Assembly: GCF_019263705.2 (NCBI RefSeq)
Contig: NZ_JADQDK010000001.1
Location: 1,860,001 to 1,924,000 of the forward strand
Reading direction: 5' to 3'
DNA length: 64,000 bases
Source: Pseudonocardia abyssalis
GTDB taxonomy: Bacteria; Actinomycetota; Actinomycetes; Mycobacteriales; Pseudonocardiaceae
Positions 9,315-16,858 of the stretch are shown here, one piece after another (within the stretch, counting starts at the first letter, position 1; every line of letters starts with the position of its first letter). The notes beneath the pieces are model-generated. The model worked only from the letters and a program-made list of their open reading frames with translations. It did no database searches and was not told where the DNA came from. A program made the position numbers and the translations under genes.

Positions 9315-9388
9315 CGCACGGCCTCGCTGCGCCCGGCCGGTGAAGCGGCACGGCGCTGCGCCGACGATCCGCTCGCGAGCTCGCTCAT
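9311..9388 (-). CDS. Possible 25-aa linker peptide coupled on both sides
   Basis: This tiny frame starts with an ATG that overlaps the TGA of the DUF948 gene (ATGA) and ends with a TGA that overlaps the ATG of the next gene (ATGA). The product would be a Ser/Ala/Arg-rich peptide, MSELASGSSAQ onward, with no recognisable motif. The double overlap is what translational coupling looks like, so ribosomes may cross all three genes. The peptide itself may have no function. Confidence 0.45.
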   Translation of the reverse strand: MSELASGSSAQRRAASPAGRSEAVR

Positions 9389-9804
9389 GACTTCTTCCCC
9401 TTGCGACGCAGCCGACCCGGGCGGGTCTGCAACGAGTGTGCGCCGGCGTCGCGCCCGGCACGACGGGCCTTCACCGCCTTGTTCAGCCCGTAGGAGAACG
9501 CGGCCGCCCGGACCAGCGGGCCGCCCATCGTGGCGGTGAACAGCGACGTGAGCACCGAGACGTTGCTGGTGACGGTGCGCGCGCTCGAGGTGATGCCGTC
9601 CACCCGCTCCAGCTGCGTGTTCACCTGGTGCAGCGTGGTCTGGGCGTTGTCGAGCAGCGGCGCGCTGCCCTCGTGTGCCTTGCGGATGGCGACGGTCGCC
9701 TCGTCGAGGGTGCGACCCAGCTTGAGCAGCGGGACCGCCAGCAGCAGCACGAGGACGACGAACGCCCCCGCGGCGATGAGCGCGGCGATCTGACCAGCCG
9801 ACAC
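9385..9804 (-). CDS. DUF948 membrane-anchored protein
   Basis: 139 residues with one N-terminal transmembrane helix (about 5-27, IAALIAAGAFVVLVLLLAVPLL), then a predicted long helix including LDNAQTTLHQVNTQLERVD typical of DUF948, a second weaker hydrophobic stretch (about 85-105), and a very basic C-terminus ending GRLRRKGKKS. Family members are small envelope proteins of unknown role, some related to general-stress proteins. GTG start. First gene of the leftward DUF948 to alaS-ruvX-mltG run. A 13-bp palindrome lies 10 bases upstream of the start. Confidence 0.85.
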   Translation of the reverse strand: MSAGQIAALIAAGAFVVLVLLLAVPLLKLGRTLDEATVAIRKAHEGSAPLLDNAQTTLHQVNTQLERVDGITSSARTVTSNVSVLTSLFTATMGGPLVRAAAFSYGLNKAVKARRAGRDAGAHSLQTRPGRLRRKGKKS

Positions 9805-9891
9805 GAGGCCTCCTCGAACCGTTCGACGACAGAGTGTGATCGCCGGTCAGGCTACCGCGCGGGAGATGGCCCGCCACCTGGGGTCGCTCCC

Positions 9892-9927
9892 CCGCCCGCC
9901 CCGGTGATGATCCACCGGGGCGGGCGG
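9892..9927 (-). terminator. Strong hairpin after the sigma factor gene
   Basis: The arms at 9892-9906 and 9913-9927 are perfectly complementary over 15 bases with a 6-base loop (atgatc). The hairpin lies 12 bases past the stop of the sigma factor gene and before the DUF948 promoter region, so it probably ends the sigma-factor transcript. No T-tract follows. Confidence 0.8.
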
Positions 9928-9938
9928 CGGGCGGGTGC

Positions 9939-10634
9939 TCAGAGGGCGTCGAGGGGCGAGCGCGGGGCGGGGACCACCAGGTCGGCGGCGCCGGGGCCGA
10001 GCGCGGCGCGCAGGCGGTTCAGCGCGCGGTGCTGGGTGACGCGCACCGCGCCGGGTGTGGAGGAGACCGCGGCGGCGGTCTCCTCCGCACTGAGCCCCAC
10101 CGCGATGCGCAGCACGAGGACCTCCCGCTGGCGCGGGGTGAGGATGTGCAGCAGCTCGCCGAGCCGCTCACTGAGCTCGCACTCGAGCAGCCGGTGCTCG
10201 GGGCCGTCGTCGGACACGGGGGCGTCGGGCAGCTCGGGGACGGGCTCGGTGCGGTTGCGGCCGATGACCCGGAACGCGTCGGTCACCTTGTGTGCGGCGA
10301 TCCCGTAGACGAAGGCCCGGAACGACAGCCCACGCATCTTGTACGCGGGCAGCGCGCTGACCACGGCGAGGCAGACCTCCTGGGCGACGTCGTCGGCCGA
10401 ACCCGTGACGCTCTCCTGCCGGCCGAGCCGTCCGCGGCAGTAGCGGAGCACGAACGGGTGAATCTCGGCGAGAAGTCGGTCACGTGCCCGGTCCTCCCCC
10501 GCGACGGCCGCGGCGACCATCGACTCCAGGGTGGACTCCGGGGCCGCCGGCTCCCGGTCGGCGTACTCCTCGACGACCCCGGTGCGGCCGGCGGTCTCGA
10601 CGGCGACCGGCTCCAGCACCGTCGCGGCCGTCAT
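9939..10634 (-). CDS. RNA polymerase sigma factor, SigD/ShbA-like
   Basis: ECF-type sigma factor of 231 residues. Region 2 covers about 60-130, including SADDVAQEVCLAVVSALP and FRAFVYGIAAHKVTDAFR for -10 recognition and melting. Region 4 covers about 160-215 with LTPRQREVLVLRIAVGLSAEETAAAV and GAVRVTQHRALNRLR, the helix-turn-helix for the -35 box. These stretches closely resemble mycobacterial SigD and streptomycete ShbA as I remember them. No anti-sigma gene is next to it. It has its own terminator and a 313-base upstream region shared with the divergent TetR gene. The N-terminal 45 residues are acidic and variable. Confidence 0.88.
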   Translation of the reverse strand: MTAATVLEPVAVETAGRTGVVEEYADREPAAPESTLESMVAAAVAGEDRARDRLLAEIHPFVLRYCRGRLGRQESVTGSADDVAQEVCLAVVSALPAYKMRGLSFRAFVYGIAAHKVTDAFRVIGRNRTEPVPELPDAPVSDDGPEHRLLECELSERLGELLHILTPRQREVLVLRIAVGLSAEETAAAVSSTPGAVRVTQHRALNRLRAALGPGAADLVVPAPRSPLDAL

Positions 10635-10947
10635 CGGACGAACTCGTTCATGCGGGTTCCCCTCCCAGGTCGGCGTCCCGGATCAGCACTGCGGCGCCGA
10701 CGTCGTGCGGACTGCTGCCACGCCCCGGGGGCCCCGGGAGCGACAGTCGTACTGCCCTGCAGTCGGAGAGACCCGTTGTCCGCGAGATACGCGAGCGTCC
10801 CCCGACGCTCCCGGATCGTGACCCTCCCGAACCCGCTCCGCTGTGCCCTGCGGAGCGAACTCGTTCACCGTTCAAGTACGCATTTTGGGTGACTCTCCAA
10901 GTTGGAGTCAAGAGCACTTCAGCCCGAAGTTGGTTACTCTGCGTTCA
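10635..10947. other. Divergent intergenic region, sigma factor / TetR
   Basis: The 313 bases between the divergent starts are richer in A and T near 10860-10945 than the surroundings, as expected for promoters. One 13-bp palindrome is visible at 10895-10907 and a second aagttgg half-site at 10927-10933. I see no convincing gene and no clear -35/-10 pair. Confidence 0.6.
10895..10907. promoter_or_regulatory. Palindrome upstream of tetR, candidate operator
   Basis: ctccaa-g-ttggag is a perfect 13-bp palindrome 41 bases before the TetR start. The half-site aagttgg recurs at 10927-10933. TetR proteins usually repress their own promoter through such palindromes, so this is a candidate autoregulatory site; the assignment is inference. 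Confidence 0.45.
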
Positions 10948-11640
10948 ATGTCCTCTGCCGACGAACCCCGAGCGGCCGATCCACGGGCCCGGGCCGCCCA
11001 GACGAAGCGCGACCGCACACGGCGCGCGCTGCTCGATGCTGCCGACGCGACGTTCGGTTCACGGGGGTGGGCGCGTACCCGGATCGAGGACATCGCGGCC
11101 GCGGCCGGGGTCTCCGCCGCCACCGCGTACAACCACTTCCCGTCCAAGCACTCGCTGATCGGACACGTCTACGCGCCGCTGGTGCGGCCGCTGTTCGTGC
11201 AGGCCGAACGCGACGTGGCGGCCGGACGTGCGGCGGTCGCGGCCCTGGAGGACCAGGTCAGAGCCCTGGCCCGGATGACCTCGCGACACCGCGAGCTCAG
11301 CGCGTCGTTCTTCTCCGCGGTGCAGGACTACACGATCCGCGTCGAGGGCCCCGCCGATCCGGCCGACGAGATCGACCCCCGCCTGCTCGCCCCGGTCCCC
11401 GACTCGATCCGGCTGCTGATCGAGCACGGGCAGCGCACCGGGGAGCTGCGGTCCTACCCGGTCGCGGCCGACATCAGCGCCCTGCTCGTCAACACCCTGC
11501 TGACGCGCACGATGAACCGACCCGACGAGCCGGCGGACTCCCGGGCCGAGCTGTTGCTGACCGTGCTGTTCGGAACCCTGCGGCCCGAACTCCTCGTGAA
11601 AGGCCCTGCCGACGATCGCCCGTTCCGCCGCAGATCCTGA
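10948..11640 (+). CDS. TetR/AcrR-family transcriptional regulator
   Basis: 230 residues. The DNA-binding domain follows an Arg-rich leader: RTRRALLDAADATFGSRGWA (about 23-42), then IEDIAAAAGVSAATAYNHF (about 46-64), the standard helix-turn-helix, and PSKHSLI. The C-terminal ligand domain (about 75-225) has no recognisable specificity. I chose the ATG at 10948 because upstream residues do not look like TetR sequence. It is divergent from the sigma factor and 132 bases ahead of the DNRLRE gene; its target could be itself, the sigma gene or the downstream gene. Confidence 0.88.
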   Translation: MSSADEPRAADPRARAAQTKRDRTRRALLDAADATFGSRGWARTRIEDIAAAAGVSAATAYNHFPSKHSLIGHVYAPLVRPLFVQAERDVAAGRAAVAALEDQVRALARMTSRHRELSASFFSAVQDYTIRVEGPADPADEIDPRLLAPVPDSIRLLIEHGQRTGELRSYPVAADISALLVNTLLTRTMNRPDEPADSRAELLLTVLFGTLRPELLVKGPADDRPFRRRS

Positions 11641-11772
11641 GCCGGACGGTGGTACCGCTCGGCGATCCGTCGGTCACCGGGCACCCCGAACGGATGGACG
11701 GCGTCACCGTTGTGGGTGCGATGCACCCGTTGATCTTGTCGGCTCTGCGTCACACCACGTCTGATCACGATC

Positions 11773-12867
11773 ATGAAGACGTACGCGGCACGCACCGCGG
11801 TCCTCCTCGGTGTCGCGCTCGCACTGGCCGTTCCCGGAACCGCCGGAGCCGACGAACCGGACACACCCGAGACCCGTACCGAGACCAGCACGACCGTGGC
11901 CCGCGTCGACGGCTCCCGCGCGGTCACCCTCTTCGCCGGGCCGGTGCAACTGCGCCGCGGGGCCGAGTGGGTACCCGTCGACCTGACTTTCGGATCGGGT
12001 CCGGACGGAGTCATCCGGCCGGCCGCCGCCCTCCACGACCTGACGCTCACCCCGACCGGCCCGGTCGTGCGGTGGACCGGCGGCGGGTCGGCCGCGCTCG
12101 CCCCGGTCGGGCCGGACCCGCTGCCCGCGCCCGCCCTCGCCGGGAACCGCGCCACCTACCCCCAGGTGGCCCCCGGGTACGACCTCGTCGTCGAGGCGAC
12201 CCGCACCGGCTTCGCCGCGTCGATCCGGCGTGCCGGCACCGCGGTCGGCCCGGCCCCGGTGCTCGCGCTGACCACGACCGCCCCGGGCACCGAACGCGTC
12301 GTGGAGGGGGCCGCCACCGAGTCCGCCGTCAGCCGCGTCGTCGCGTCCGCCCCGGTGTCCGGCGCGACCCCGGCACCGTTCGACACCACCGTGCAGTCGA
12401 CGATCCTGCGCAGCGACGCCTCCGGTGACCCGGATCTGCGACTGGGCAGCTACGACGGCGTAGCGGTCGCGCGCAGCTTCCTGTCCTGGGACCTGGCCGA
12501 GGTGGCCGGCCGCCCGATCGGCACGGCCGTGCTGCGGGTGCACCAGGACTGGTCCTCGTCGTGCGCCCCGGCGGCGTGGGAGGTCTGGTCCGCCCCGGCC
12601 GTCGGACCCGCGACGCGCTTCGCGAACCAGCCCGCCGCCGAGCGGCTGTGGTCGACCAGCACCGAGACCCGCGGCAACGCCCCGGCCTGCGCCGCGGGCT
12701 GGACGCAGGTGGACGTCACCGAGCTGGTGCGGGCCTGGTCCGCGGCGGGCGTGCCGACCGGGACCATGATGCTGCGCGCCGCCGACGAGGCCTCGCCGCA
12801 GGGCTGGAAGCGGCTCGGGTCGGCGGAGAGCCCGAACGTGCCGAACCTGGAGATCACGCTGGGCTGA
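11773..12867 (+). CDS. Secreted DNRLRE-domain protein
   Basis: 364 residues with a Sec signal peptide (MKTYAARTAVLLGVALALAV, cleavage near AGA-DE at about 26). The rest resembles the N-terminal part of large actinobacterial RHS/polysaccharide-related secreted proteins: a beta-rich stretch (about 45-160) and a C-terminal DNRLRE-like domain (about 205-364) with SFLSWDL, AVLRVHQDW, WTQVDVTELVRAW and the closing NLEITLG. Two cysteines in the last domain could form a disulfide. It is complete but far shorter than RHS toxins and lacks any toxin tip. Its 3' end overlaps convergent rocD by 14 bases. Confidence 0.75.
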   Translation: MKTYAARTAVLLGVALALAVPGTAGADEPDTPETRTETSTTVARVDGSRAVTLFAGPVQLRRGAEWVPVDLTFGSGPDGVIRPAAALHDLTLTPTGPVVRWTGGGSAALAPVGPDPLPAPALAGNRATYPQVAPGYDLVVEATRTGFAASIRRAGTAVGPAPVLALTTTAPGTERVVEGAATESAVSRVVASAPVSGATPAPFDTTVQSTILRSDASGDPDLRLGSYDGVAVARSFLSWDLAEVAGRPIGTAVLRVHQDWSSSCAPAAWEVWSAPAVGPATRFANQPAAERLWSTSTETRGNAPACAAGWTQVDVTELVRAWSAAGVPTGTMMLRAADEASPQGWKRLGSAESPNVPNLEITLG

Positions 12868-14098
12868 GCACGTCCCGCAGGGCGTCGACGGCCACCCGGA
12901 CCTCCTCGGAGGTGATCACCAGCGGGGGCGAGAACCGGATCGTCGCGCCGTGGGTGTCCTTGACCAGGACCCCGCGGCGGGCGAGTGCCTCGCTCACCGC
13001 GCGGCCGGTGCCGATCCGCGGGTCGACGTCGACGCCGGCCCACAACCCGACCCCGCGTACCGCGGTGACCCCGTGCCCGACCAGCTCACCGAGCCGGGCG
13101 TGCAGCTCCGCACCCCGCGCGGTGGCCCGGGCCGGCATCCCGTCCGGGCCGGTGTCGGCGAGCAGGTCGAGCACCGCGAGGCCGACGGCGCAGGCCAGCG
13201 GGTTGCCGCCGAACGTGCTCCCGTGCTGGCCGGGGCGCAGGACGCCGAGCACGTCCCGGTCGGCGACCACGGCCGAGAGCGCCATGATCCCGCCGCCGAG
13301 GGCCTTGCCGAGCAGGTAGACGTCGGCGTCGACGCCCGCGGCGCGCGTCGCCAGGACGTGCCCGGTGCGACCCAGCCCGGACTGCACCTCGTCGGCGACG
13401 AACAGCACCCGGTGCGCGGTGCACACCTCGCGGACCGCGGCGAGGTACCCCGGCGGCGGTACGACGACCCCGGCCTCGCCCTGGACGGGCTCGATCAGCA
13501 CGGCGACGGTGTCGGGCGTGATCGCGGCGCGGAGGGCCTCGGCGTCGCCGTAGGGCACCACGTCGAAGCCCGGGGTGAACGGGCCGAAGCCCCCGCGGGC
13601 GTCGGGATCGGTGGAGAAGCCGACGATCGTGGTCGTGCGGCCGTGGAACCCGCCGTCGGCCACGACGATCCGGGCGCGGTCCTCCGGCACGCCCTTGACC
13701 TCGTAGCCCCACTTGCGCGCGACCTTGATCCCGCTCTCGACGGCCTCGGCGCCGGTGTTCATCGGCAGGACCATCTCCTTGCCCAGCAGGGTCGCGAGGC
13801 CCGCGCAGAACGGGCCGATGCGGTCGCTGCCGAACGCGCGGCTGGTCAGCGTCACGCGGTCGAGCTGGGCGTGCGCGGCGGCGAGCAACGCGGGATGTCC
13901 GTGGCCGAAGTTGAGCGCGGAGTAGCCGGCGAGGCAGTCGAGGTACCGGTCGCCCTCGACGTCGGTGACCCAGGAGCCCTGCGCGTGCGCCACCACGACC
14001 GGCAGCGGGTGGTAGTTGTGCGCGGAGTGCTCGTCCATCAGGCGCTCGTGGAACGCGGTGGCGGACTCCTCGGTGATTGCCATCTCGGCGGCGGTCAC
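12854..14098 (-). CDS. rocD: Ornithine aminotransferase
   Basis: PLP enzyme that moves the delta-amino group of ornithine to 2-oxoglutarate, giving glutamate semialdehyde (arginine/ornithine catabolism). The 414 residues show class III aminotransferase features: PMNTGAEAVESGIKVARKW (about 112-130), FHGRTTT, the cofactor aspartate in VADEVQSGLGRTG (about 235-246) and the Schiff-base lysine in YLLGKALGGG (K265). The GTG start overlaps the ddaH stop (GTGA) and follows a GGAGG-like site within ddaH, so the genes are translationally coupled. The ddaH-rocD pairing matches Rv2323c/Rv2322c-Rv2321c. Here rocD is one intact gene, whereas M. tuberculosis has it split. Confidence 0.92.
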   Translation of the reverse strand: MTAAEMAITEESATAFHERLMDEHSAHNYHPLPVVVAHAQGSWVTDVEGDRYLDCLAGYSALNFGHGHPALLAAAHAQLDRVTLTSRAFGSDRIGPFCAGLATLLGKEMVLPMNTGAEAVESGIKVARKWGYEVKGVPEDRARIVVADGGFHGRTTTIVGFSTDPDARGGFGPFTPGFDVVPYGDAEALRAAITPDTVAVLIEPVQGEAGVVVPPPGYLAAVREVCTAHRVLFVADEVQSGLGRTGHVLATRAAGVDADVYLLGKALGGGIMALSAVVADRDVLGVLRPGQHGSTFGGNPLACAVGLAVLDLLADTGPDGMPARATARGAELHARLGELVGHGVTAVRGVGLWAGVDVDPRIGTGRAVSEALARRGVLVKDTHGATIRFSPPLVITSEEVRVAVDALRDVLSPA

Positions 14099-14934
14099 GG
14101 TCGTACCTCCAGGGTGCAGCACTTGGGTCCGCCGCCGCCCAGGAGCAGCTCGGACAGGTCGACGGGGACGGGCACGAAGCCGCGGTCGGCGATCGCGGCC
14201 GCGAGCCGCGGGGCCTGCGCGGGGAGCACGACGTGGCGGCCGTCGCTCACCGCGTTGAGGCCGAGCACGGCGGCGTCGGCCACGTCGGCGACGACGGCGT
14301 CGGGGAACCGCGCGCGCAGCACGGCCTGCGCGGCCGGGGTGAACGCCGAGGGGAGCCAGGCGATCGTGGCGTCGTCGAGGGCGGCGACCGCGGTGTCGAG
14401 GTGGTAGTAGCGGGGGTCGACCAGGTCCAGGGTCAGCACCTCGCGGCCGAGCACGCGCGCGACCTCCGCGTGGGCGCGGGGGTCGGTGCGGAACCCGGTG
14501 CCGGCGAGCACCACGTCGCCGACGACGAGCAGGTCGCCCTCCCCCTCGTTGACGAACTCCGGCTCGGTGGTCGGGAACCCCGCCGCCCGGAACCAGGCGG
14601 TGTGCGCGGCGGCCTCGGCGGCCCGCTCGGGATGGCGGAACCGCGCGCCGAGCACCCGCCCGCCGACGACGGTGGCGCCGTTGGCGGCGAACACCATGTC
14701 GGGCAGGCCGGGGACGGGGTCGAGCAGGTCGACGACGTGGCCGAGGTCGAGGTAGGTGCGTCGCAGGTCCTCCCACTGCCGCACCGCGCGGGCGGTGTCG
14801 ACGGGCAGGTCGGGGCGCATCCACGGGTTGATGGCGTAGGTCACGGCGAAGTGGTCGGGCCGGCACATCAGGTAGTGGCGGGGCCGGGCGACGCGGTCGC
14901 CGACGGGATCGGGGCGGGACAGGACGCTGGTCAC
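14095..14934 (-). CDS. ddaH: Dimethylargininase-like amidinotransferase-fold hydrolase
   Basis: Guanidino-group-modifying enzyme of the DDAH type, expected to turn dimethylarginine (or a related guanidine) into citrulline and amine. The 279 residues contain CRPDHFAVTYAINPW near the start, FAANGATV, EFVNEGEGDLL, the histidine in YYHLDTAV and the catalytic cysteine in the C-terminal GGGGPKCCTLE (Cys272 or 273). I preferred the GTG at 14934, which has GGAG seven bases upstream, over the GTG at 14940. It corresponds to Rv2323c. Coupled to rocD. Whether dimethylarginine is the true substrate is unproven; a role in arginine metabolism fits the context. Confidence 0.82.
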   Translation of the reverse strand: MTSVLSRPDPVGDRVARPRHYLMCRPDHFAVTYAINPWMRPDLPVDTARAVRQWEDLRRTYLDLGHVVDLLDPVPGLPDMVFAANGATVVGGRVLGARFRHPERAAEAAAHTAWFRAAGFPTTEPEFVNEGEGDLLVVGDVVLAGTGFRTDPRAHAEVARVLGREVLTLDLVDPRYYHLDTAVAALDDATIAWLPSAFTPAAQAVLRARFPDAVVADVADAAVLGLNAVSDGRHVVLPAQAPRLAAAIADRGFVPVPVDLSELLLGGGGPKCCTLEVRP

Positions 14935-15037
14935 GAACACGCTCCACGGATGCGGCGGGACGGCCGCGACGGCGGGGCCGGGACACCTCAACGGTAGGAA
15001 CGCCCGGTGCGCGGGACAACCGCGATCCGCGGCCTGA

Positions 15038-15086
15038 CGACGCACGGAACCCGCGTGGATCCGGGCGTCGACGCACGGAACCCGCG
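15038..15086. repeat. 18-bp intergenic direct repeat
   Basis: The 18-base sequence cgacgcacggaacccgcg occurs at 15038-15055 and again at 15069-15086, in the space between the ddaH start and the end of the AsnC gene. No function is evident; it may be a dispersed intergenic repeat of the genome or a regulator site for ddaH-rocD. Confidence 0.8.
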
Positions 15087-15093
15087 CGACCGG

Positions 15094-15573
15094 TCAGACC
15101 GGCGGATGGGGCGCGGCCGGGCGGCGGATCAGCGGGCTGAGCACGAGCACGCTCTTGGTCCGCGCCACGAACGGCTCCGCCCCGATCTGCTCCAGCACCT
15201 TCTCGAAGTGCCGGATGTCGGCGGCGAGGATGCGCAGCACCGCGTCGGCCTCCCCGGAGACGGTGCTCGCGTCGACGACCTCGGGGAACCGCTCCACCGC
15301 GGCCCGGATCGTCGCGGGCGGGGTGCGCATGCGGCAGTGCAGCTCGACGTAGCCCTCGATCGTCCAGCCGAGCGCTCCGGGGTCGAGCCGCACGGTGAAC
15401 CCGGTGATCGCCCCCCCGGTGCGCAGCCGGTCGACCCGCCGCTTCACCGCCGACGCCGACAGCCCCACCCGCGTGCCGAGGTCGGCGTAGCTGCGCCGGG
15501 CGTCGTCGACCAGGAGGGCGATGATCTGCTCGTCGAGCCGGTCGAGGTCCACGGGTGCCACGATGTCACGCAT
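15094..15573 (-). CDS. Lrp/AsnC-family regulator
   Basis: About 159 residues. N-terminal winged helix ([38 protein letters not shown], about 12-50) and C-terminal RAM domain with GYVELHCRM and [17 protein letters not shown], which usually binds amino acids and drives oligomer formation. It parallels Rv2324 beside Rv2323c. It lies between ddaH-rocD and divergent arcA and probably senses arginine or ornithine to control both. The ATG at 15573 overlaps the arcA ATG; GTG codons at 15561 and 15552 are alternative starts that would avoid this. Confidence 0.88.
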   Translation of the reverse strand: MRDIVAPVDLDRLDEQIIALLVDDARRSYADLGTRVGLSASAVKRRVDRLRTGGAITGFTVRLDPGALGWTIEGYVELHCRMRTPPATIRAAVERFPEVVDASTVSGEADAVLRILAADIRHFEKVLEQIGAEPFVARTKSVLVLSPLIRRPAAPHPPV

Positions 15574-16792
15574 GTACCGAGTGGACTCCGAGGTCGGCAG
15601 GCTGCGCCAGGTCATCCTGCACCGCCCCGGCCTGGAGCTGAAACGCCTGACGCCCGGCAACAAGGACCGCCTGCTCTTCGACGACGTGCTGTGGGTGCAG
15701 CGCGCGCAGGAGGAGCACGACCGGTTCGCGGAGGTGCTCGGCTCCCGCGGCGTGTCCGTCCACCTCTTCGGCGAGCTGCTCCGCTCGACCGTCGAGATCC
15801 CCGAGGCGCACGCCTACGTCCTGGACCGGATCTTCGACGAGCGCGTCTACGGCCCGATGGCGATCGACGCACTGCGCAACTGCTTCGACGCGATGGACCT
15901 CGACACCCTCACCGAGCACCTGATCGGCGGGATCACCAAGCGCGAGGTCCTCGCCCGGATCCCGGAGCCGCGCTCGGTCGCCTTCCACGTCCTCGAACCC
16001 GACGACTTCGTCCTCGAACCCCTGCCCAACCACCTCTACACCCGCGACACGTCGGCATGGATCGGCGGCGGCGTGTCGATCAACAGCATGCGCAAGCAGG
16101 CCCGCATCCGCGAGACCGTGCACTACGAGGCGGTCTACCGCTGGCACCCGCTGTTCGCCGACGCCGGGTTCCGGATCTGGTCGGCGGGCTCGGAGAACGG
16201 CGTCGCCACCACCGAGGGCGGCGACATGCTCGTGCTCGGCGGCGGCGCCGTGCTCGTCGGGATGAGCGAGCGGACGACCGCGGCGGGCGTCGAGCGGCTG
16301 GCGCGGGCGCTGTTCGCGGGCGGCGACGTCGACCGGATCGTCGCGCTGCGGATGCCCGAGACCCGCGCGCTCATGCACCTCGACACCGTGATGACGATGG
16401 TCGACCCGGAGACGTTCACGAAGTACGCGGGGCTGGGGATGCTGCCCGCGTACACCGTGCGCCCCGGCGACAACGAGAAGGAACTGCACGTCACCGACCA
16501 CTCCCCCGACGGCATGCACGCCGCGATCGCCGAGGTGCTGGGGCTGCCGGAGATCCGCGTGCTGACCGCGGAGCAGGACGTGCACGCGGCCGAGCGGGAG
16601 CAGTGGGACGACGGCTGCAACGTCCTCGCCGTCTCGCCCGGGGTGGTGCTCACCTACGAGCGCAACGTCACGACCAACACGTTCCTGCGCCGCCACGGCA
16701 TCGAGGTCCTCGACATCCCCGGCGGCGAGCTCGGGCGCGGCCGCGGGGGGCCCCGTTGCATGAGCTGCCCGATCGAGCGCGACCCGGCCTGA
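15572..16792 (+). CDS. arcA: Arginine deiminase
   Basis: Hydrolyses arginine to citrulline and ammonia. About 406 residues, normal for the family. Visible landmarks are [17 protein letters not shown] near the N-terminus, [56 protein letters not shown] and the catalytic cysteine in [11 protein letters not shown] (Cys396). An ATG nine bases earlier (15563) is also possible. No ornithine carbamoyltransferase or carbamate kinase follows, so the classical ATP-yielding pathway is not encoded here; citrulline could feed arginine recycling. Divergent from the AsnC gene with overlapping start codons. Confidence 0.95.
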   Translation: MYRVDSEVGRLRQVILHRPGLELKRLTPGNKDRLLFDDVLWVQRAQEEHDRFAEVLGSRGVSVHLFGELLRSTVEIPEAHAYVLDRIFDERVYGPMAIDALRNCFDAMDLDTLTEHLIGGITKREVLARIPEPRSVAFHVLEPDDFVLEPLPNHLYTRDTSAWIGGGVSINSMRKQARIRETVHYEAVYRWHPLFADAGFRIWSAGSENGVATTEGGDMLVLGGGAVLVGMSERTTAAGVERLARALFAGGDVDRIVALRMPETRALMHLDTVMTMVDPETFTKYAGLGMLPAYTVRPGDNEKELHVTDHSPDGMHAAIAEVLGLPEIRVLTAEQDVHAAEREQWDDGCNVLAVSPGVVLTYERNVTTNTFLRRHGIEVLDIPGGELGRGRGGPRCMSCPIERDPA

Positions 16793-16795
16793 GTG

Positions 16796-16830
16796 TCGCG
16801 ACTCGCGGGCGGGGATCTCGCGACTCGCGT
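16796..16830. repeat. 12-bp direct repeat between arcA and DUF4185 gene
   Basis: tcgcgactcgcg occurs at about 16796-16807 and 16819-16830 in the short gap after arcA. Both copies contain overlapping palindromic parts (tcgcga, cgcgactcgcg). Similar GC-rich fillers appear in other gaps in this window. No clear function. Confidence 0.6.
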
Positions 16831-16858
16831 GGGTGGGGGGCGTGGCAGGCTCGGCCGC

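Noticed and set aside
9814..9826. tcgaac-c-gttcga palindrome upstream of the DUF948 gene as a third SOS box
   Set aside because: Half-sites match LexA, but the spacer is one base instead of four, so LexA should not bind. It may be another regulator's site.
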